Shown here in pieces: positions 9,438-19,684 of a stretch of 64,000 nt of DNA. Both the position numbers and the translations under genes were made by a program. This DNA comes from Chitinophaga sp. SYP-B3965. GTDB lineage: Bacteria; Bacteroidota; Bacteroidia; Chitinophagales; Chitinophagaceae. The stretch covers positions 2,046,001-2,110,000 of the forward strand of contig NZ_WJFD01000001.1 in NCBI RefSeq assembly GCF_009647655.1. Direction: 5' to 3'. Positions within the stretch are counted from its first letter, which is position 1, and every line of letters starts with the position of its first letter. Below the pieces are notes generated by a model that was not told the origin of the DNA, did no database searches, and saw only the letters and a program-made list of their open reading frames with translations.

Positions 9438-10349
9438 ATGAAGAAAGAGCCATACAAGATGACATCAATTGCGGAAGTGCACCGCATTCTGGAAGTACCT
9501 GGTCCCGAACATCCGCTGCTAAGTGTAGTAGATCTGGACGCGATAAAATGTTATGCAATCGAAGACCTGAGAAGTGTGGTCTATAGCTTTTACTGTGTCT
9601 CTATCAAGAAGAACTTTAAGGGGAAGATGAAATATGGCCAGCGCTACTATGATTTCGACGATGGTGTGATGACCTTTTTTTCTCCGGGCCAGGTAGTATC
9701 AGCAGACATTGATGAAAATCTTAAACTGGAAGGCTGGTGGCTCCTCATACATCCTGATTTTCTGAAAAGTTATCCTTTAGCTAAAACAATCCGGGAGTAT
9801 GGTTTTTTCTCTTATGCCGTACATGAAGCACTGCATCTTTCTCCAAAGGAAGAGGACACGGTAACCGCTATCATCAGGAACATACAGCAGGAATACCACT
9901 CCCCCATTGATACCTACAGCCAGAACGTGATCATCGCACAGATCAGCTTATTGCTCAATTACTGCGACAGGTTCTACAACAGGCAGTTCATCACCCGCAA
10001 GAACGCCAACAACGATCTGCTGGTACAACTGGAGGAGTTACTCTCCAGCTACTTTAATGGTGATCAGGTAAGGCAGCGCGGCCTGCCCACCGTACAATAT
10101 CTCTCAGAGCAGTTGCACGTTTCGCCGGACTACCTGAGTGATATGTTACGGTCCGTTACCGGCATGAACACCCAGCAGCATATTCATCATCAGTTAATTG
10201 AAAAAGCAAAGGAGATCCTTACAACAACATCTTTGTCTGTCAGTGAAATAGCTTACAGCCTGGGTTTTGAATATCCTCAATCGTTTAATAAGCTGTTCAA
10301 GAACAAAACCAGCCTATCTCCGCTGGCATTCAGGAATTCGTTCAATTAA
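9438..10349 (+). CDS. AraC-family transcriptional regulator
   Basis: 303 residues from the ATG at 9438 (a TTG three codons earlier is less likely). The N-terminal half is a cupin-like sensing domain (about 20-170). The C-terminal part (about 205-300) carries two helix-turn-helix units: LPTVQYLSEQLHVSPDYLSD, then LSVSEIAYSLGFEYPQSFNK followed by the family motif FKNKTSLSPLAFR. It is placed tightly behind the alcohol dehydrogenase gene, which suggests that gene is its target. The inducer is unknown. Confidence 0.9.
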   Translation: MKKEPYKMTSIAEVHRILEVPGPEHPLLSVVDLDAIKCYAIEDLRSVVYSFYCVSIKKNFKGKMKYGQRYYDFDDGVMTFFSPGQVVSADIDENLKLEGWWLLIHPDFLKSYPLAKTIREYGFFSYAVHEALHLSPKEEDTVTAIIRNIQQEYHSPIDTYSQNVIIAQISLLLNYCDRFYNRQFITRKNANNDLLVQLEELLSSYFNGDQVRQRGLPTVQYLSEQLHVSPDYLSDMLRSVTGMNTQQHIHHQLIEKAKEILTTTSLSVSEIAYSLGFEYPQSFNKLFKNKTSLSPLAFRNSFN

Positions 10350-10418
10350 TTGTTAAAGACTTGTAACAAACGGGCTTACATGATCGGAAGGTTGTTTCTT
10401 TGGTGAAAAGAAATACAT

Positions 10419-11099
10419 ATGGCCCCCAGGGTACTTTTTGCAGAGAATGATCTTCCCACGGTTTATGTAATAAAAAAAGTGCTGGAAGAAGAAGGCTACG
10501 AAGTGCATATCGCCTATAATGGCGACGCTGCATGGAAACTGTTCAACGAGATGGAGTTCGACATTTGCTTATTTGACATTCTGATGCCGGGATTAAATGG
10601 TTATGAGCTGGCCACAGAAATAAGGAAGAGCAATACGCTGTTACCGATCATTTATTTAAGCGGTGTGAGCGACATCATAAAGGGCCTAAAGATGGGCGCT
10701 GATGATTATATACTAAAACCAGTTAATCTTGCAGAACTTATCCTGAGAATGAAGGTATTCCTGAAACTGGCAGGAAGGGCCACCGGCAAAAAAGTATATA
10801 CCTTCGGAAACTATGTACTGGATATGGAAAAGCTTGTATTGACCATTGGGGATACAAAAGTAAACCTGTCGATGAAGGAAATGAGGATCTTATCCGTACT
10901 CGCAAAAAACATAAAAAACACTGTCAGCAGGGAAAACATCATACAGGAAGTATGGAATAAGTCAAATGCCAAAATAGAACGCCCGCTCTATGTTTTCATC
11001 CACAGGATCCGCAAACACCTCAAAGCAGATCCCCGCGTAGAAATTGAAACCATCCGTAACGAAGGATACAGGCTCCAGGTGTTTGATGGTCTCAATTAA
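10419..11099 (+). CDS. OmpR/PhoB-type response regulator, orphan
   Basis: 226 residues. Receiver domain at about 4-120 with the acidic residues FAEND, phosphoacceptor Asp53 (CLFDILMPG), the conserved hydroxyl site YLSG and Lys100 (YILKPV). A winged-helix DNA-binding domain follows at about 130-222, with LSMKEMRILSVL, VSRENIIQEVW and the recognition helix region VFIHRIRKHL. All key residues are present, so it should be phosphorylatable. No histidine kinase gene is adjacent, so its partner is encoded elsewhere. It ends 8 bases before the convergent Gfo/Idh/MocA gene with no visible terminator between them. Confidence 0.93.
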   Translation: MAPRVLFAENDLPTVYVIKKVLEEEGYEVHIAYNGDAAWKLFNEMEFDICLFDILMPGLNGYELATEIRKSNTLLPIIYLSGVSDIIKGLKMGADDYILKPVNLAELILRMKVFLKLAGRATGKKVYTFGNYVLDMEKLVLTIGDTKVNLSMKEMRILSVLAKNIKNTVSRENIIQEVWNKSNAKIERPLYVFIHRIRKHLKADPRVEIETIRNEGYRLQVFDGLN

Positions 11100-11107
11100 A
11101 CACAAAT

Positions 11108-12163
11108 CTATAAAGGCAACTTCACCAGCTCCCCTGTTTCCGCACTTTTATAAATAGCCCTCACTATTTCTACCGACTTACGTCCTTCCAACGCATCCAC
11201 CAATGGTTTGCTACCCGTGCTGATAGCCCGGATCAGATCCTCCATCTGATACTGATGTCCTGCATAACTGATCGCCATAGGATCTGCCGCACCACCGGTA
11301 GAAGCATGTTCACCATTGATAGCGTTCCTGATCCGTTGGTCTTCCGCCGTTTCATCCGCCAGTTCCCACTTGAGCAAACTGCTTTCTTCCATGATGATAG
11401 TACCAGCAGTACCTGTGATCTCCAACCGTTTTAACGCTCCCGGATAAGCAGCAGTAGAACATTCTATAGTACCCAGTGCTCCACTGGCAAATCGTATGAT
11501 CGCAGTAACCGTGTCCTCCACTTCAATCTCCTTGTGCCGCCTGTTAGCCGTCATGGCCTGCACAGCTTCCACCGGTCCCATATACCATTGCAACAGATCC
11601 ACTGAATGAATACCCTGGTTCATCAATGCCCCGCCACCATCAAACTGCCAGGTACCGCGCCATTGCGCAGATTGATAATATGCTTCACTCCTGCTCCATT
11701 TTACATCCACATCGCCAAACACTATGGGCCCACATCTGCCTGCATCCATCGCTTCCCTGATAAGCCTGCTCGCTTCATGAAAACGGGAAGGAAATACCAC
11801 GGCAACTACCACACCGGCTTTTTCTGCCGCTTCGATGATCGCATCGCAACGTTCCAGTGTTATTTCCAGTGGCTTTTCTATCAGACAATGTTTCCCGGCC
11901 TCAATGGCCTTCAATGCAGGTTCCATGTGTAAACCCGATGGTGTGCAGATACATACAATGTCAATTGCCGGATCATTCACCATCTCTTCCAGTGTATCAA
12001 ACACTTTGCAGGGATGCTCTTCAGCAAACGTAACGGATTTGTGCCTGTTGATACTATAGATCCCGGTTAGTTTCGCTCCTCCGATCGCGGCGATCGCTTT
12101 GGCATGTATGCCGGAAATAGCGCCGGCGCCAACGATACCGAATCCAAATTCTGTTTTATGCAT
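11108..12163 (-). CDS. Gfo/Idh/MocA-family NAD(P)-dependent oxidoreductase
   Basis: 351 residues. The N-terminal Rossmann fold begins FGIVGAGAISGIHAKAI; the family EKP motif appears as LIEKPLEIT, followed by VVFPSRF and the C-terminal alpha/beta domain with GGGALMNQGIHSVDLLQW, whose histidine is a usual catalytic or substrate contact. No signal peptide, so cytoplasmic. It is the last gene of the minus-strand locus starting with the sigma gene at 22919 and is 28 bases behind the DUF5017 gene. It probably oxidises or reduces a sugar or cyclitol imported by the SusCD pair; the exact substrate cannot be told from sequence. Confidence 0.9.
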   Translation of the reverse strand: MHKTEFGFGIVGAGAISGIHAKAIAAIGGAKLTGIYSINRHKSVTFAEEHPCKVFDTLEEMVNDPAIDIVCICTPSGLHMEPALKAIEAGKHCLIEKPLEITLERCDAIIEAAEKAGVVVAVVFPSRFHEASRLIREAMDAGRCGPIVFGDVDVKWSRSEAYYQSAQWRGTWQFDGGGALMNQGIHSVDLLQWYMGPVEAVQAMTANRRHKEIEVEDTVTAIIRFASGALGTIECSTAAYPGALKRLEITGTAGTIIMEESSLLKWELADETAEDQRIRNAINGEHASTGGAADPMAISYAGHQYQMEDLIRAISTGSKPLVDALEGRKSVEIVRAIYKSAETGELVKLPL

Positions 12164-12191
12164 ATGCGAAATTAACAGAAAAAACCGTTTT

Positions 12192-13148
12192 TTATTCCGT
12201 GATCGTCAGGTCTATCTTCCGCACCGTTTCCTTTTTCTCATCAAGGCTTACGTTTGCAGCAACGAAGTATACACTGTACTGACCCGCTTTCGTGAACTTA
12301 TAGGAGAAATCCTTTTTCTCCACAGCACTCGTTCCTCCCTGGATCGGAGTAGAAAGGTCTGGCCCAAAGTCGATCTTATTCACATTGCTGAAAGCCTGGC
12401 TGATGATCCAGTTCTCCGTGGCCACTTCCGCTGCGTCCGGATTGAGCGAAAGGTCCGCATGCCGTAATGTAAGCACAGTGGCGCTGGTAGTTGTGCGCGA
12501 AGTGATCTCCGGATTCTTTTGCACTACCCTGAACGCCGTGGATGTCATGTTACCCAGGATCTGTTTGCCGGAAGTAGTGTTACCCGTAAAGCTGAAACCC
12601 TGGAAAGTCCACATGCGCCAGATACCGTTTATGCTCTGCGGGCGAATGTTGTACCGGTAAGCAATGTACAGTGGTTTGCCCGCTACCCTCAGATCACTGA
12701 GGTCGATCCCCTCTGCCGGAGTGGCCAGGGTACTGGTTGCAGTAGTGGCAGCTTCCTGTTTGGTGAGGCGGTTGGTTACATCCGTCCAGGTAGCCGCCTG
12801 CACAGTGGCAAAAGAAGAATAATCGCCGTTGAAATTGCTGGATACAAGCAGCGAAAACATGCCCGTTTGCGGAGTGCCCGCACCTTCATTAGCTACGGCA
12901 CTGTTGAATACAAGGTTGATCCCGCTCACATCCAACGTTCTTCCTTTCCGGAAATCATAATCTTTTCCAAACTCACCGGTGTATACAGAGATCATTTGCG
13001 GATCACCTTTGAAACTGAACAGTACCGCCTCATCTTTTTTATAAGTAGCAGCGGTGGTGCTTACCTCAAAATTGGGAGCAGACAATTCATTGTCTTTATT
13101 ACAGGAAAAAAGCAACCCAGGGAATAATATATAATATATGCATTTCAT
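12192..13148 (-). CDS. DUF5017-type surface lipoprotein
   Basis: 318 residues with a short lipoprotein signal (MKCIYYILFPGLLFSC; Cys16 predicted lipidated). The rest is beta-rich, with VLFSFKGDPQMISVYTGEFG near residue 45, a pattern found in DUF5017 proteins that follow SusD genes in Bacteroidota. Such proteins are probably surface glycan-binding partners of SusCD, like SusE/SusF-position proteins. It lies 19 bases behind susD. No enzyme motif is visible. Confidence 0.75.
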   Translation of the reverse strand: MKCIYYILFPGLLFSCNKDNELSAPNFEVSTTAATYKKDEAVLFSFKGDPQMISVYTGEFGKDYDFRKGRTLDVSGINLVFNSAVANEGAGTPQTGMFSLLVSSNFNGDYSSFATVQAATWTDVTNRLTKQEAATTATSTLATPAEGIDLSDLRVAGKPLYIAYRYNIRPQSINGIWRMWTFQGFSFTGNTTSGKQILGNMTSTAFRVVQKNPEITSRTTTSATVLTLRHADLSLNPDAAEVATENWIISQAFSNVNKIDFGPDLSTPIQGGTSAVEKKDFSYKFTKAGQYSVYFVAANVSLDEKKETVRKIDLTITE

Positions 13149-13167
13149 GATCGTAGTATTTGAGTGA

Positions 13168-15018
13168 TTACCATCCGGGATTCTGTACCAGCGACTGATT
13201 CAGTGTTATCTCATGAGATGGAATGGGAAACAGCACATTCCTTTCCGCCACGTTTTCGTAAGTCATCGTGTACCAGGGTTGCGTAAGCGGAGACGCTGCG
13301 TTGTCAGACAACATCATGTTCAGCGTTTGTTTCATTTCCGTAAGAAAAATGCCCCAGCGCACCAGGTCAGGCTTGCGCAGCGACTCAAAGCACAACTCAC
13401 GCATCCTTTCTTCCTGGATAAATTTGAGGAATGTTTCTTTGGAAACTGTTTGCTGTGCCATAAGTTCTGCTTGTGAAATGCTGAATACTGAAGTTGTTGC
13501 CACAGCGCCCGTTCCGCCACCTCCGCTGATCGTCACTATCGGAGCAGAAGTATAACTTCCTCGTGTAAAAGCCGCGCCAGTGGAAGCATCCGGAGAAAGT
13601 GTGATAGCCGTAACACGGCCGCCGCTTACAGTAGCTGTTGCTACAGCCCCACTGCCACCTCCACCGGAAAATGTTACCGTAGGTGCACTCGTGTAACCAC
13701 TGCCACCGTTGGTGATAGTGATGGTATTGATGCCGGACGACCAGGCGCGTCTTCTTATCTGATTAACCGCTTCAATGGCTGCAGCTGTGGGCAAACCTTT
13801 CACCTGTGCTTCCGCTTCAGCGTACATCAGCAATACATCTGCAAATCGCAGGATCGGAAAATTCTGTGGCGTTACATAATTCACTCTCGGCGTTACTACT
13901 TCATATTCCCTTCTGTATTTAGCCGCAAAACGGGTATAGAGCTGTGTATTTGTTGGATTCACCAACGCAGCATTTGCTACAAATACCTTCGCTCCTGTAG
14001 TGGCGTTGTACGTAAAGTTGGATACATTCCATTCACGGCGCACATCACCAGCTTCGTAGGTACGAAAAAGTTTGGCCGTTGTCTGGTGCATGCCATAAGC
14101 GATCCCTATCACCGAAGCGTTGGCAGAAGCCATGCCAATGAGGCTCCCGATGTTGCCGAATGCATTGTTGTTATCTGCGGAGCTGCCGTAGAATTCTGCT
14201 TCCCAGATGCTTTCACCCACATCATACGTATCGTTGGCATAACGGATGAAAACATTTTTGTAATCAGGATTCAGGCGATGTGCAGATGCCGCATCTGTCA
14301 TTACTTTCTCCGCCCATTTGCTGGCCTCCGCATAACGGGCAGTCTGGTTCAACGGAGCACCCGCCATATAGAGATTTACACGGGCAAGGATGCCACGTAC
14401 TGCTGATTGATTCACGCGGCCACCAAAACCCAGTGTTCTGATCGGAAGCACAAGCGGTTCTGCCTGTTCCATGTCTTTCAGTACCTGCGTGTATACATCA
14501 GCGATAGTAGCCTTCGCCATTTGGCTTTGTGCAGGTGAGAGCGTAGGCGTCAGCTGCAATGGCACTCCACCGAAATGCTGTACCAGCAGGAAATAATAAT
14601 ACCCACGCAGGAAAAGCGTTTCGCCCAGTATCTGATTACGCCTGGTCTCGTCCATCTCCGGTTTGCTGATGTTTGCGATAAGCGTATTGGCACGATCAAT
14701 ACCAGTGTACATCGCTTTCCAGAAACCATCCAGTTCCGGGTCGTTCGTACCGTTGGTATAAGTACGAGGTCCTATCTCCTGGCGTGCATAAAAAGCTTCA
14801 TCAGCCACCAGGTTCATCCTCGCGGGATAAACACTGCCGTATACCGGTCTTGAGTACAAGGGGCTGTAAACACCATTGAGTGCCAGTTCCAGGTGTTCTG
14901 CAGTTTGATAATAATTGACAGGAGAAATAAAATCCGATGGCGTCTGATCCAGAAAATCCTTACAGGCGCTAAAAACGGAGCAGGCAATAATGAGGAGAAA
15001 ACAGATCTTCTTTTTCAT
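13168..15018 (-). CDS. SusD/RagB-family lipoprotein with glycine-rich repeat insert
   Basis: 616 residues, about 80 longer than usual. Lipoprotein signal ending VFSAC; SusD-like N-terminal half ([33 protein letters not shown]) and RagB C-terminal half ([36 protein letters not shown]). Between VNQIRRRAW and the [13 protein letters not shown] helix sits an extra segment at about residues 428-510 made of two copies of a [24 protein letters not shown] unit; it looks inserted into an otherwise ordinary SusD. The protein should cap the SusC encoded 23 bases upstream. A mature surface protein with a repetitive exposed loop is expected; what the loop does is unknown. Confidence 0.92.
   Translation of the reverse strand: MKKKICFLLIIACSVFSACKDFLDQTPSDFISPVNYYQTAEHLELALNGVYSPLYSRPVYGSVYPARMNLVADEAFYARQEIGPRTYTNGTNDPELDGFWKAMYTGIDRANTLIANISKPEMDETRRNQILGETLFLRGYYYFLLVQHFGGVPLQLTPTLSPAQSQMAKATIADVYTQVLKDMEQAEPLVLPIRTLGFGGRVNQSAVRGILARVNLYMAGAPLNQTARYAEASKWAEKVMTDAASAHRLNPDYKNVFIRYANDTYDVGESIWEAEFYGSSADNNNAFGNIGSLIGMASANASVIGIAYGMHQTTAKLFRTYEAGDVRREWNVSNFTYNATTGAKVFVANAALVNPTNTQLYTRFAAKYRREYEVVTPRVNYVTPQNFPILRFADVLLMYAEAEAQVKGLPTAAAIEAVNQIRRRAWSSGINTITITNGGSGYTSAPTVTFSGGGGSGAVATATVSGGRVTAITLSPDASTGAAFTRGSYTSAPIVTISGGGGTGAVATTSVFSISQAELMAQQTVSKETFLKFIQEERMRELCFESLRKPDLVRWGIFLTEMKQTLNMMLSDNAASPLTQPWYTMTYENVAERNVLFPIPSHEITLNQSLVQNPGW
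13490..13735 (-). repeat. In-frame glycine-rich repeat insert inside susD
   Basis: Encodes two related units beginning [18 protein letters not shown] and [16 protein letters not shown], joined by [13 protein letters not shown]. The unit type is seen in bacterial and phage surface proteins, not normally in SusD. Boundaries are approximate, judged from where ordinary SusD sequence stops and resumes. Confidence 0.75.
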
Positions 15019-15041
15019 TATAAATATAATTTAAGAGTAGC

Positions 15042-18000
15042 TTAGAATGATGCGTTGATGCCTATTACCATGGTTTGCGCCTGCGGATATGCAGAATAAT
15101 CGAATCCCCGGGTGAGGGCGGAATTTTTAACGGACACCTCCGGGTCCATACCTGAATATTTCGTCCAGGTGATCAGGTTTTGTGCAGATGCACTGATGGA
15201 AAGATTCCTGACGTACGCTCTGCTCAGCAACTTTGCCGGGATCTGGTAAGCGAGTGAAAGTGTTTTTAAACGCAGATACGATCCGTCTTCCACCACTCTC
15301 GAAGAACCTCTGCCCGTAGGACCTTGCCCTCCTACCCTGAAGTTCTTGTTCGTAGGATTTTCCGGAGACCAGCGGTCTGCCCACGTAGCGAACTGGTTCG
15401 TATGATAACTATACTGGGAATTACCTTCAAATACAAGACGGTTGCCGTTAAAAATATCATTGCCGGATGACCACTGGAAAAATACATTCAGGCTGAGCCC
15501 CTTGTAGGAAAAATTATTGGAGAAACCACCGATATGCACAGGTTCGGGCCGGCCTATCACCGTCTGATCAAAATCATTCACCATACCATCTCCATTGAGA
15601 TCGCGGTACTTGATATCTCCCGGCCTGATAGATGCGCGGGTATTACCATTCGCAGGCACACCCGGTTTCAGCATATATACACCCGGTGCCGGATTATCAA
15701 AGTCTGCATACTGATACACACCATCAAAAACAAACCCGTTAAAAGCAGAGATCGGACCTCCCACTTTCGCCAGCCATAAATTAAGCGCAGGCGTAAAACC
15801 ACCAGACACACCGGAAAACAGTGTACTGGATTCCGTCAACTCCAATACGCTGCTGCGGTTGAAGCTGATATTGAAACTGCTTTCCCATCTGAATGAACCC
15901 GTATTTATGTTCACCGTGTTCAGCGATATTTCCAGCCCTTCATTACGGATGCTGCCGATGTTTTTGGTAGTAGTAGCATATCCTGTGGTGAAAGGTATTT
16001 GTGCGTCCAGCAACAGGTCTCTCGTAGTTTTGCGGTATACTTCCGCAGTAAGTTCTATCCTGTTTTGGAAAAGGCCAAGGTCATAGCCGATGTTCGCCAG
16101 TTCTGTAGTTTCCCATTTCAGGCTACCGTTACCCAGTTCTGAAAGCCATGCGGCAGTACCCGGTACACCGTTGTTGAAAGAAACACCATTCGCGCGATTA
16201 TCGAAACTGATGCGGTTGTAAGTATCGAAATTCCCGATCCTGTTATTACCCGCAATACCATAACTGAGGCGCAGTTTAGAATTCGAAATAATCCGCGATT
16301 GTTTGAGGAAGTTTTCTTCGCTCATGTTCCATGCCAGCGCTGCAGACGGGAAATATCCCCAGCGGTTGTCCTTACTGAATTTGGACGATCCATCTGCACG
16401 CATAGTAACCGTAAGCAGGTACTTCGATCTGTAATTATAATCCACCCTGCCGAAAAAAGATTGCAAAGTATAATTACCACCATTCGCCGTGAGGGCCAGT
16501 GGCGTGCCTTCATCCAGTCCAGACATACCCAGCTGTTCGTTGGGGAGCAGCTGTGCACTCGAGCCATAAGTAGTGGTCCTGGCGCCTTCCAGCGAAAAAC
16601 CACCGAGCACCGTTAGCTTATGTGCTTTGGCAAAAGTTTTTTCAAAGGTGAGTGTGTTTTCATTATTCCAGGTATTGTTTTCCGCAAAACTGAAACTGCC
16701 GTTCACCTTCCTGGTGTTCACAGGACTTTCAGCACCCTGCGGGGTCAGCGAATTGAAGAAGGATTCCCCCCGTGTCTGCCGTTTCCGGTGACCAGCCCTT
16801 ACGTTTAATGTTAAGTAGTCTGCGATGTTATAAGTAATATAAGCATTGGAGATCAGCTCCCCGATGTTGGCCACGCGATGTGTATTTTGCGCCGTAATAA
16901 CAGGATTGATACGTACCGTATTGGTCCCTACCGGTACATCCTCATCAAAAAGATCGTCCTCCAGCGCTTGCATATTCGCCGCTACAGGACGGTAACCGAA
17001 AACATTCGCAAAGATGTAGTTCGAAACACTGGCAGTACCTGTATTGTTAGCCGCTACCAGGCCATAGGAATTAGCGTTACTGTAGTTGATGTTGATACCC
17101 GCTTTGATATGTTTACTGACCTGCTGATCCAGCGACACACGCCCCAGGTAACGTTTGTAACCTGAATTGATAACAAGTGCATCCTGGTTATTGAGTACAC
17201 CGGAGATAGAATATTTAGTCTGGTCGTTACCTCCTCTCATGGAAAGATTGTAGGTCTGCATTTTGCCCTGTTGGAATATCTTGTCCTGCCAGTTGATACC
17301 TTCCACATCACGATAGGATTCCAGTGTTTTGCCATCTGTGAAATAAACACGATCCGCCATGCTGACATCCGTCATTTCCGTTTGCGTTTTCACAAATTCA
17401 TAAGGGCTCATCATCGGGATCTGTTTCCGCAGTTCCTGGATACCGAGAGAAGTATTAAAGGTGATCACCGGTTTGCCGGAAAGCCCTTTCTTCGTTTGTA
17501 TCACCACTACCCCATTGGAACCTCTCGCACCATAAATAGCCGTGCTGGATGCATCTTTCAATACAGTGATAGACGCAATATCATCCGGGTTGAGAGAGTT
17601 ACTCTGAAAATCTTCCATCGTAAATCCATCCACTACATACAATGGCGCAGTGCTTTGCGTTAAGGAGCCGGAACCTCTGATGATGATGTTTTGCCCTTGC
17701 CCCGGCTGCCCATCATTGGAAGAAACCTGCACACCTGCTACACGGCCTGCCAATGCTTCCGTGAAAGTAAATACCGGCGCTTTGCGAAGGTCCCCTATAT
17801 CCACACGGCCTACAGATCCTGTCAGGTCTTTTCTGGTGGTGGAGCCATAACCGATCACCATCACTTCATTCAATCCCCGGGCTTCTGATGGCAGTGTGAT
17901 GTTATAAGTACCTGCACCGGAAAAAGGGATCTCCTTCTTTTCAAATCCCATAAACGAAGCCACCAGGATACCTTCACTCTCTGGCGCAGTGAGTGAATAA

Positions 18001-18497
18001 TAACCTTCCTGGTTAGTGACCGTTCCCGTTTTATTACCTTTCACCGATACGCTCACACCAGGAACGGGTGCTCCTTTTTCATCTGTAATGCGGCCTTTCA
18101 GTAAAGCCGGTACTGCAGTAGCTGCAGCATTTTCGGCGATGTTTTTTTTAAGAATGATCACCACATTGCTGCCGGCGGATTCATAACTGAGCCCGCTGTT
18201 TTTAAACAGCTCGTTGAGTACATCGTCCAGCTTTTGTGAAGTACAGTGAAAGGTAACAGGCCTGAAAGCCGGTACGTCCTCACTTTTGTAAGTGAACCGG
18301 ATGCTGGTGCGGCTTTCTATCTGCTTTACCGTTTCTTTCAGGCCAGCATTCTCCAGGTCCAGCGATACGATGATCTTGTGCAGATCCTGCGCCATCAAAG
18401 TATGGCCGCTGAATCCCAGGATGCATACCATGCAACATACTTTCAGATAGGTGAACCGGCGTTTAATAACACGTCGCTTTTGTAAGATCCATGGCAT
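15042..18497 (-). CDS. SusC/RagA-family TonB-linked porin with STN signalling domain
   Basis: 1151 residues. After the signal region (ending GHTLMAQ) there is an STN domain (about 40-120, with LENAGLKETVKQIESRTSIR and VLNELFKNSGLSYES), a carboxypeptidase-regulatory-like domain (about 130-215, KGRITDEKGAPVPGVSVSVK), a plug with the SusC signature (GYGSTTRKDLTGSVG, AGVQVSSNDGQPGQG, VLKDASSTAIYGARGSNGVV) and the barrel ending TMVIGINASF. STN domains contact FecR-type anti-sigma factors; the fecR gene lies 93 bases upstream. The porin should therefore import substrate and report its presence to the sigma factor encoded at 22386-22919. Confidence 0.94.
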   Translation of the reverse strand: MPWILQKRRVIKRRFTYLKVCCMVCILGFSGHTLMAQDLHKIIVSLDLENAGLKETVKQIESRTSIRFTYKSEDVPAFRPVTFHCTSQKLDDVLNELFKNSGLSYESAGSNVVIILKKNIAENAAATAVPALLKGRITDEKGAPVPGVSVSVKGNKTGTVTNQEGYYSLTAPESEGILVASFMGFEKKEIPFSGAGTYNITLPSEARGLNEVMVIGYGSTTRKDLTGSVGRVDIGDLRKAPVFTFTEALAGRVAGVQVSSNDGQPGQGQNIIIRGSGSLTQSTAPLYVVDGFTMEDFQSNSLNPDDIASITVLKDASSTAIYGARGSNGVVVIQTKKGLSGKPVITFNTSLGIQELRKQIPMMSPYEFVKTQTEMTDVSMADRVYFTDGKTLESYRDVEGINWQDKIFQQGKMQTYNLSMRGGNDQTKYSISGVLNNQDALVINSGYKRYLGRVSLDQQVSKHIKAGININYSNANSYGLVAANNTGTASVSNYIFANVFGYRPVAANMQALEDDLFDEDVPVGTNTVRINPVITAQNTHRVANIGELISNAYITYNIADYLTLNVRAGHRKRQTRGESFFNSLTPQGAESPVNTRKVNGSFSFAENNTWNNENTLTFEKTFAKAHKLTVLGGFSLEGARTTTYGSSAQLLPNEQLGMSGLDEGTPLALTANGGNYTLQSFFGRVDYNYRSKYLLTVTMRADGSSKFSKDNRWGYFPSAALAWNMSEENFLKQSRIISNSKLRLSYGIAGNNRIGNFDTYNRISFDNRANGVSFNNGVPGTAAWLSELGNGSLKWETTELANIGYDLGLFQNRIELTAEVYRKTTRDLLLDAQIPFTTGYATTTKNIGSIRNEGLEISLNTVNINTGSFRWESSFNISFNRSSVLELTESSTLFSGVSGGFTPALNLWLAKVGGPISAFNGFVFDGVYQYADFDNPAPGVYMLKPGVPANGNTRASIRPGDIKYRDLNGDGMVNDFDQTVIGRPEPVHIGGFSNNFSYKGLSLNVFFQWSSGNDIFNGNRLVFEGNSQYSYHTNQFATWADRWSPENPTNKNFRVGGQGPTGRGSSRVVEDGSYLRLKTLSLAYQIPAKLLSRAYVRNLSISASAQNLITWTKYSGMDPEVSVKNSALTRGFDYSAYPQAQTMVIGINASF

Positions 18498-18590
18498 AGT
18501 TGAATGTTTTAATGACAGGCAATAGATATCCCATTCCGGCCGCCTCCATAGCTACCGGTTGAGATAAGATATAATGTGTTTATTTATTTC

Positions 18591-19571
18591 TTAGTCAATG
18601 AAGTATTGGCCTCCCTTTTCTTCCAATTTCGCAGCAGTAAGTTTGCATAATATCTCCAGCGCCCTCTTCACACCAATGTCTCTGCTGAAGGCAGTGATCA
18701 CCAGTACGCCCTTTAGTTGTTCATTCCTGATGGTGATATCTACATTATACACCCGTTCCATATCACTGATGATATCTGCAAAACGGACTTCCTCATACGA
18801 CAGATAACCTTGCTGCCATGCACCCACCAGGTCATTATTCACCTCCTCATTCTCATCCGGGCCATTCATTTTACTCACCTTTGTTTCCTGCCCTTTCGTT
18901 AAGGTGGAGATCAGTTTGTTTTGCTTCAACACCTGCACCTTCCCGCTTTTCACGGATACCGTTACATGCTCCTGCCCTTCGTATGCTTTTACGTTGAAGG
19001 AAGTTCCAAGTACTATTGTTGTAACCGTACCAGTGTGAATGATAAAAGGGCTCTCTGCTGCGTTCTTTACTTCAAAGAATGCCTCGCCTTTGAGATATAC
19101 TTCCCGTTTGTCTTTCCCGAATGTTTCAGGATAATCGATCGTGCTGGATGCGTTCAGCCATACCTGTGTACTGTCGCTTAGCAACAGGTATTTGTGCTCC
19201 GCTTTGTCCGTAAACTTTTTCACCACCGCCATTTCGCTTCCCTGTTTCGTATGATCTGACAACAGAAAAAATGTTGCACTGGCAATGGCAAGACACAGGC
19301 ATGCTGCTACCGGCCATAAGCGCATGATCACAACGGAAGGTTTGTTGTAATCGTTTTTCTCTGCAGAGATGGCTGGCTGCAGCATTCTTTTGGTTTGCTT
19401 CTTTTCTGCAGAAACATCATGTTTTATCTCTTCATAAAACCCCTGCATGAGCTTATCAATCTCCCCGTCCTGCTCCCCTGTTTGAATAATGTTCATCAGT
19501 TCTTCCAGTTCCTCCCTGGTAGACCTGTTATTATAATACTGCTGAATAAGGTAAATGATGCGTTCTCTCAT
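18591..19571 (-). CDS. FecR-family anti-sigma factor
   Basis: 326 residues from the ATG at 19571 (an in-frame TTG eight codons earlier is less likely). Cytoplasmic N-terminal part (about 1-75), one membrane span (MRLWPVAACLCLAIASATFFLL), then a periplasmic FecR domain (LLSDSTQVWLNASSTIDYP, GEAFFEVKNAAESPFIIHTG, VLGTSFNVKAYEG) and a C-terminal DUF4974/STN-like domain (VRFADIISDMERVYNVDI). It should hold the ECF sigma factor inactive until SusC signals. It is separated from that sigma gene by two other genes, which is unusual, and 113 bases of leader lie upstream, so it may have its own promoter. Confidence 0.93.
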   Translation of the reverse strand: MRERIIYLIQQYYNNRSTREELEELMNIIQTGEQDGEIDKLMQGFYEEIKHDVSAEKKQTKRMLQPAISAEKNDYNKPSVVIMRLWPVAACLCLAIASATFFLLSDHTKQGSEMAVVKKFTDKAEHKYLLLSDSTQVWLNASSTIDYPETFGKDKREVYLKGEAFFEVKNAAESPFIIHTGTVTTIVLGTSFNVKAYEGQEHVTVSVKSGKVQVLKQNKLISTLTKGQETKVSKMNGPDENEEVNNDLVGAWQQGYLSYEEVRFADIISDMERVYNVDITIRNEQLKGVLVITAFSRDIGVKRALEILCKLTAAKLEEKGGQYFID

Positions 19572-19602
19572 GGTACCCCGGGTCTGTTGATGCAATGAAT
19601 GA

Positions 19603-19619
19603 TTAAGTACGTGTGTACT
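19603..19619. promoter_or_regulatory. Inverted repeat upstream of fecR, shared with the sigma leader
   Basis: TTAAGTACGTGTGTACT, containing the palindrome AGTAC-GTGT-GTACT. A closely related sequence lies upstream of the sigma gene at 22954-22979 on the opposite strand. It may be a common binding site. It sits in the 113-bp gap before fecR, 32-48 bases upstream of the start. Confidence 0.35.
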
Positions 19620-19684
19620 ATTAAGTAGCTTGAGGTGGTATGTATTTCCTATTCCGTAAATACATATTTTTTATCATCAGATGA

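Noticed and set aside
13490..13735. Frameshift or chimera explaining the SusD insert
   Set aside because: The frame is intact on both sides and conserved SusD motifs resume after the insert, so an in-frame insertion is the simpler reading.
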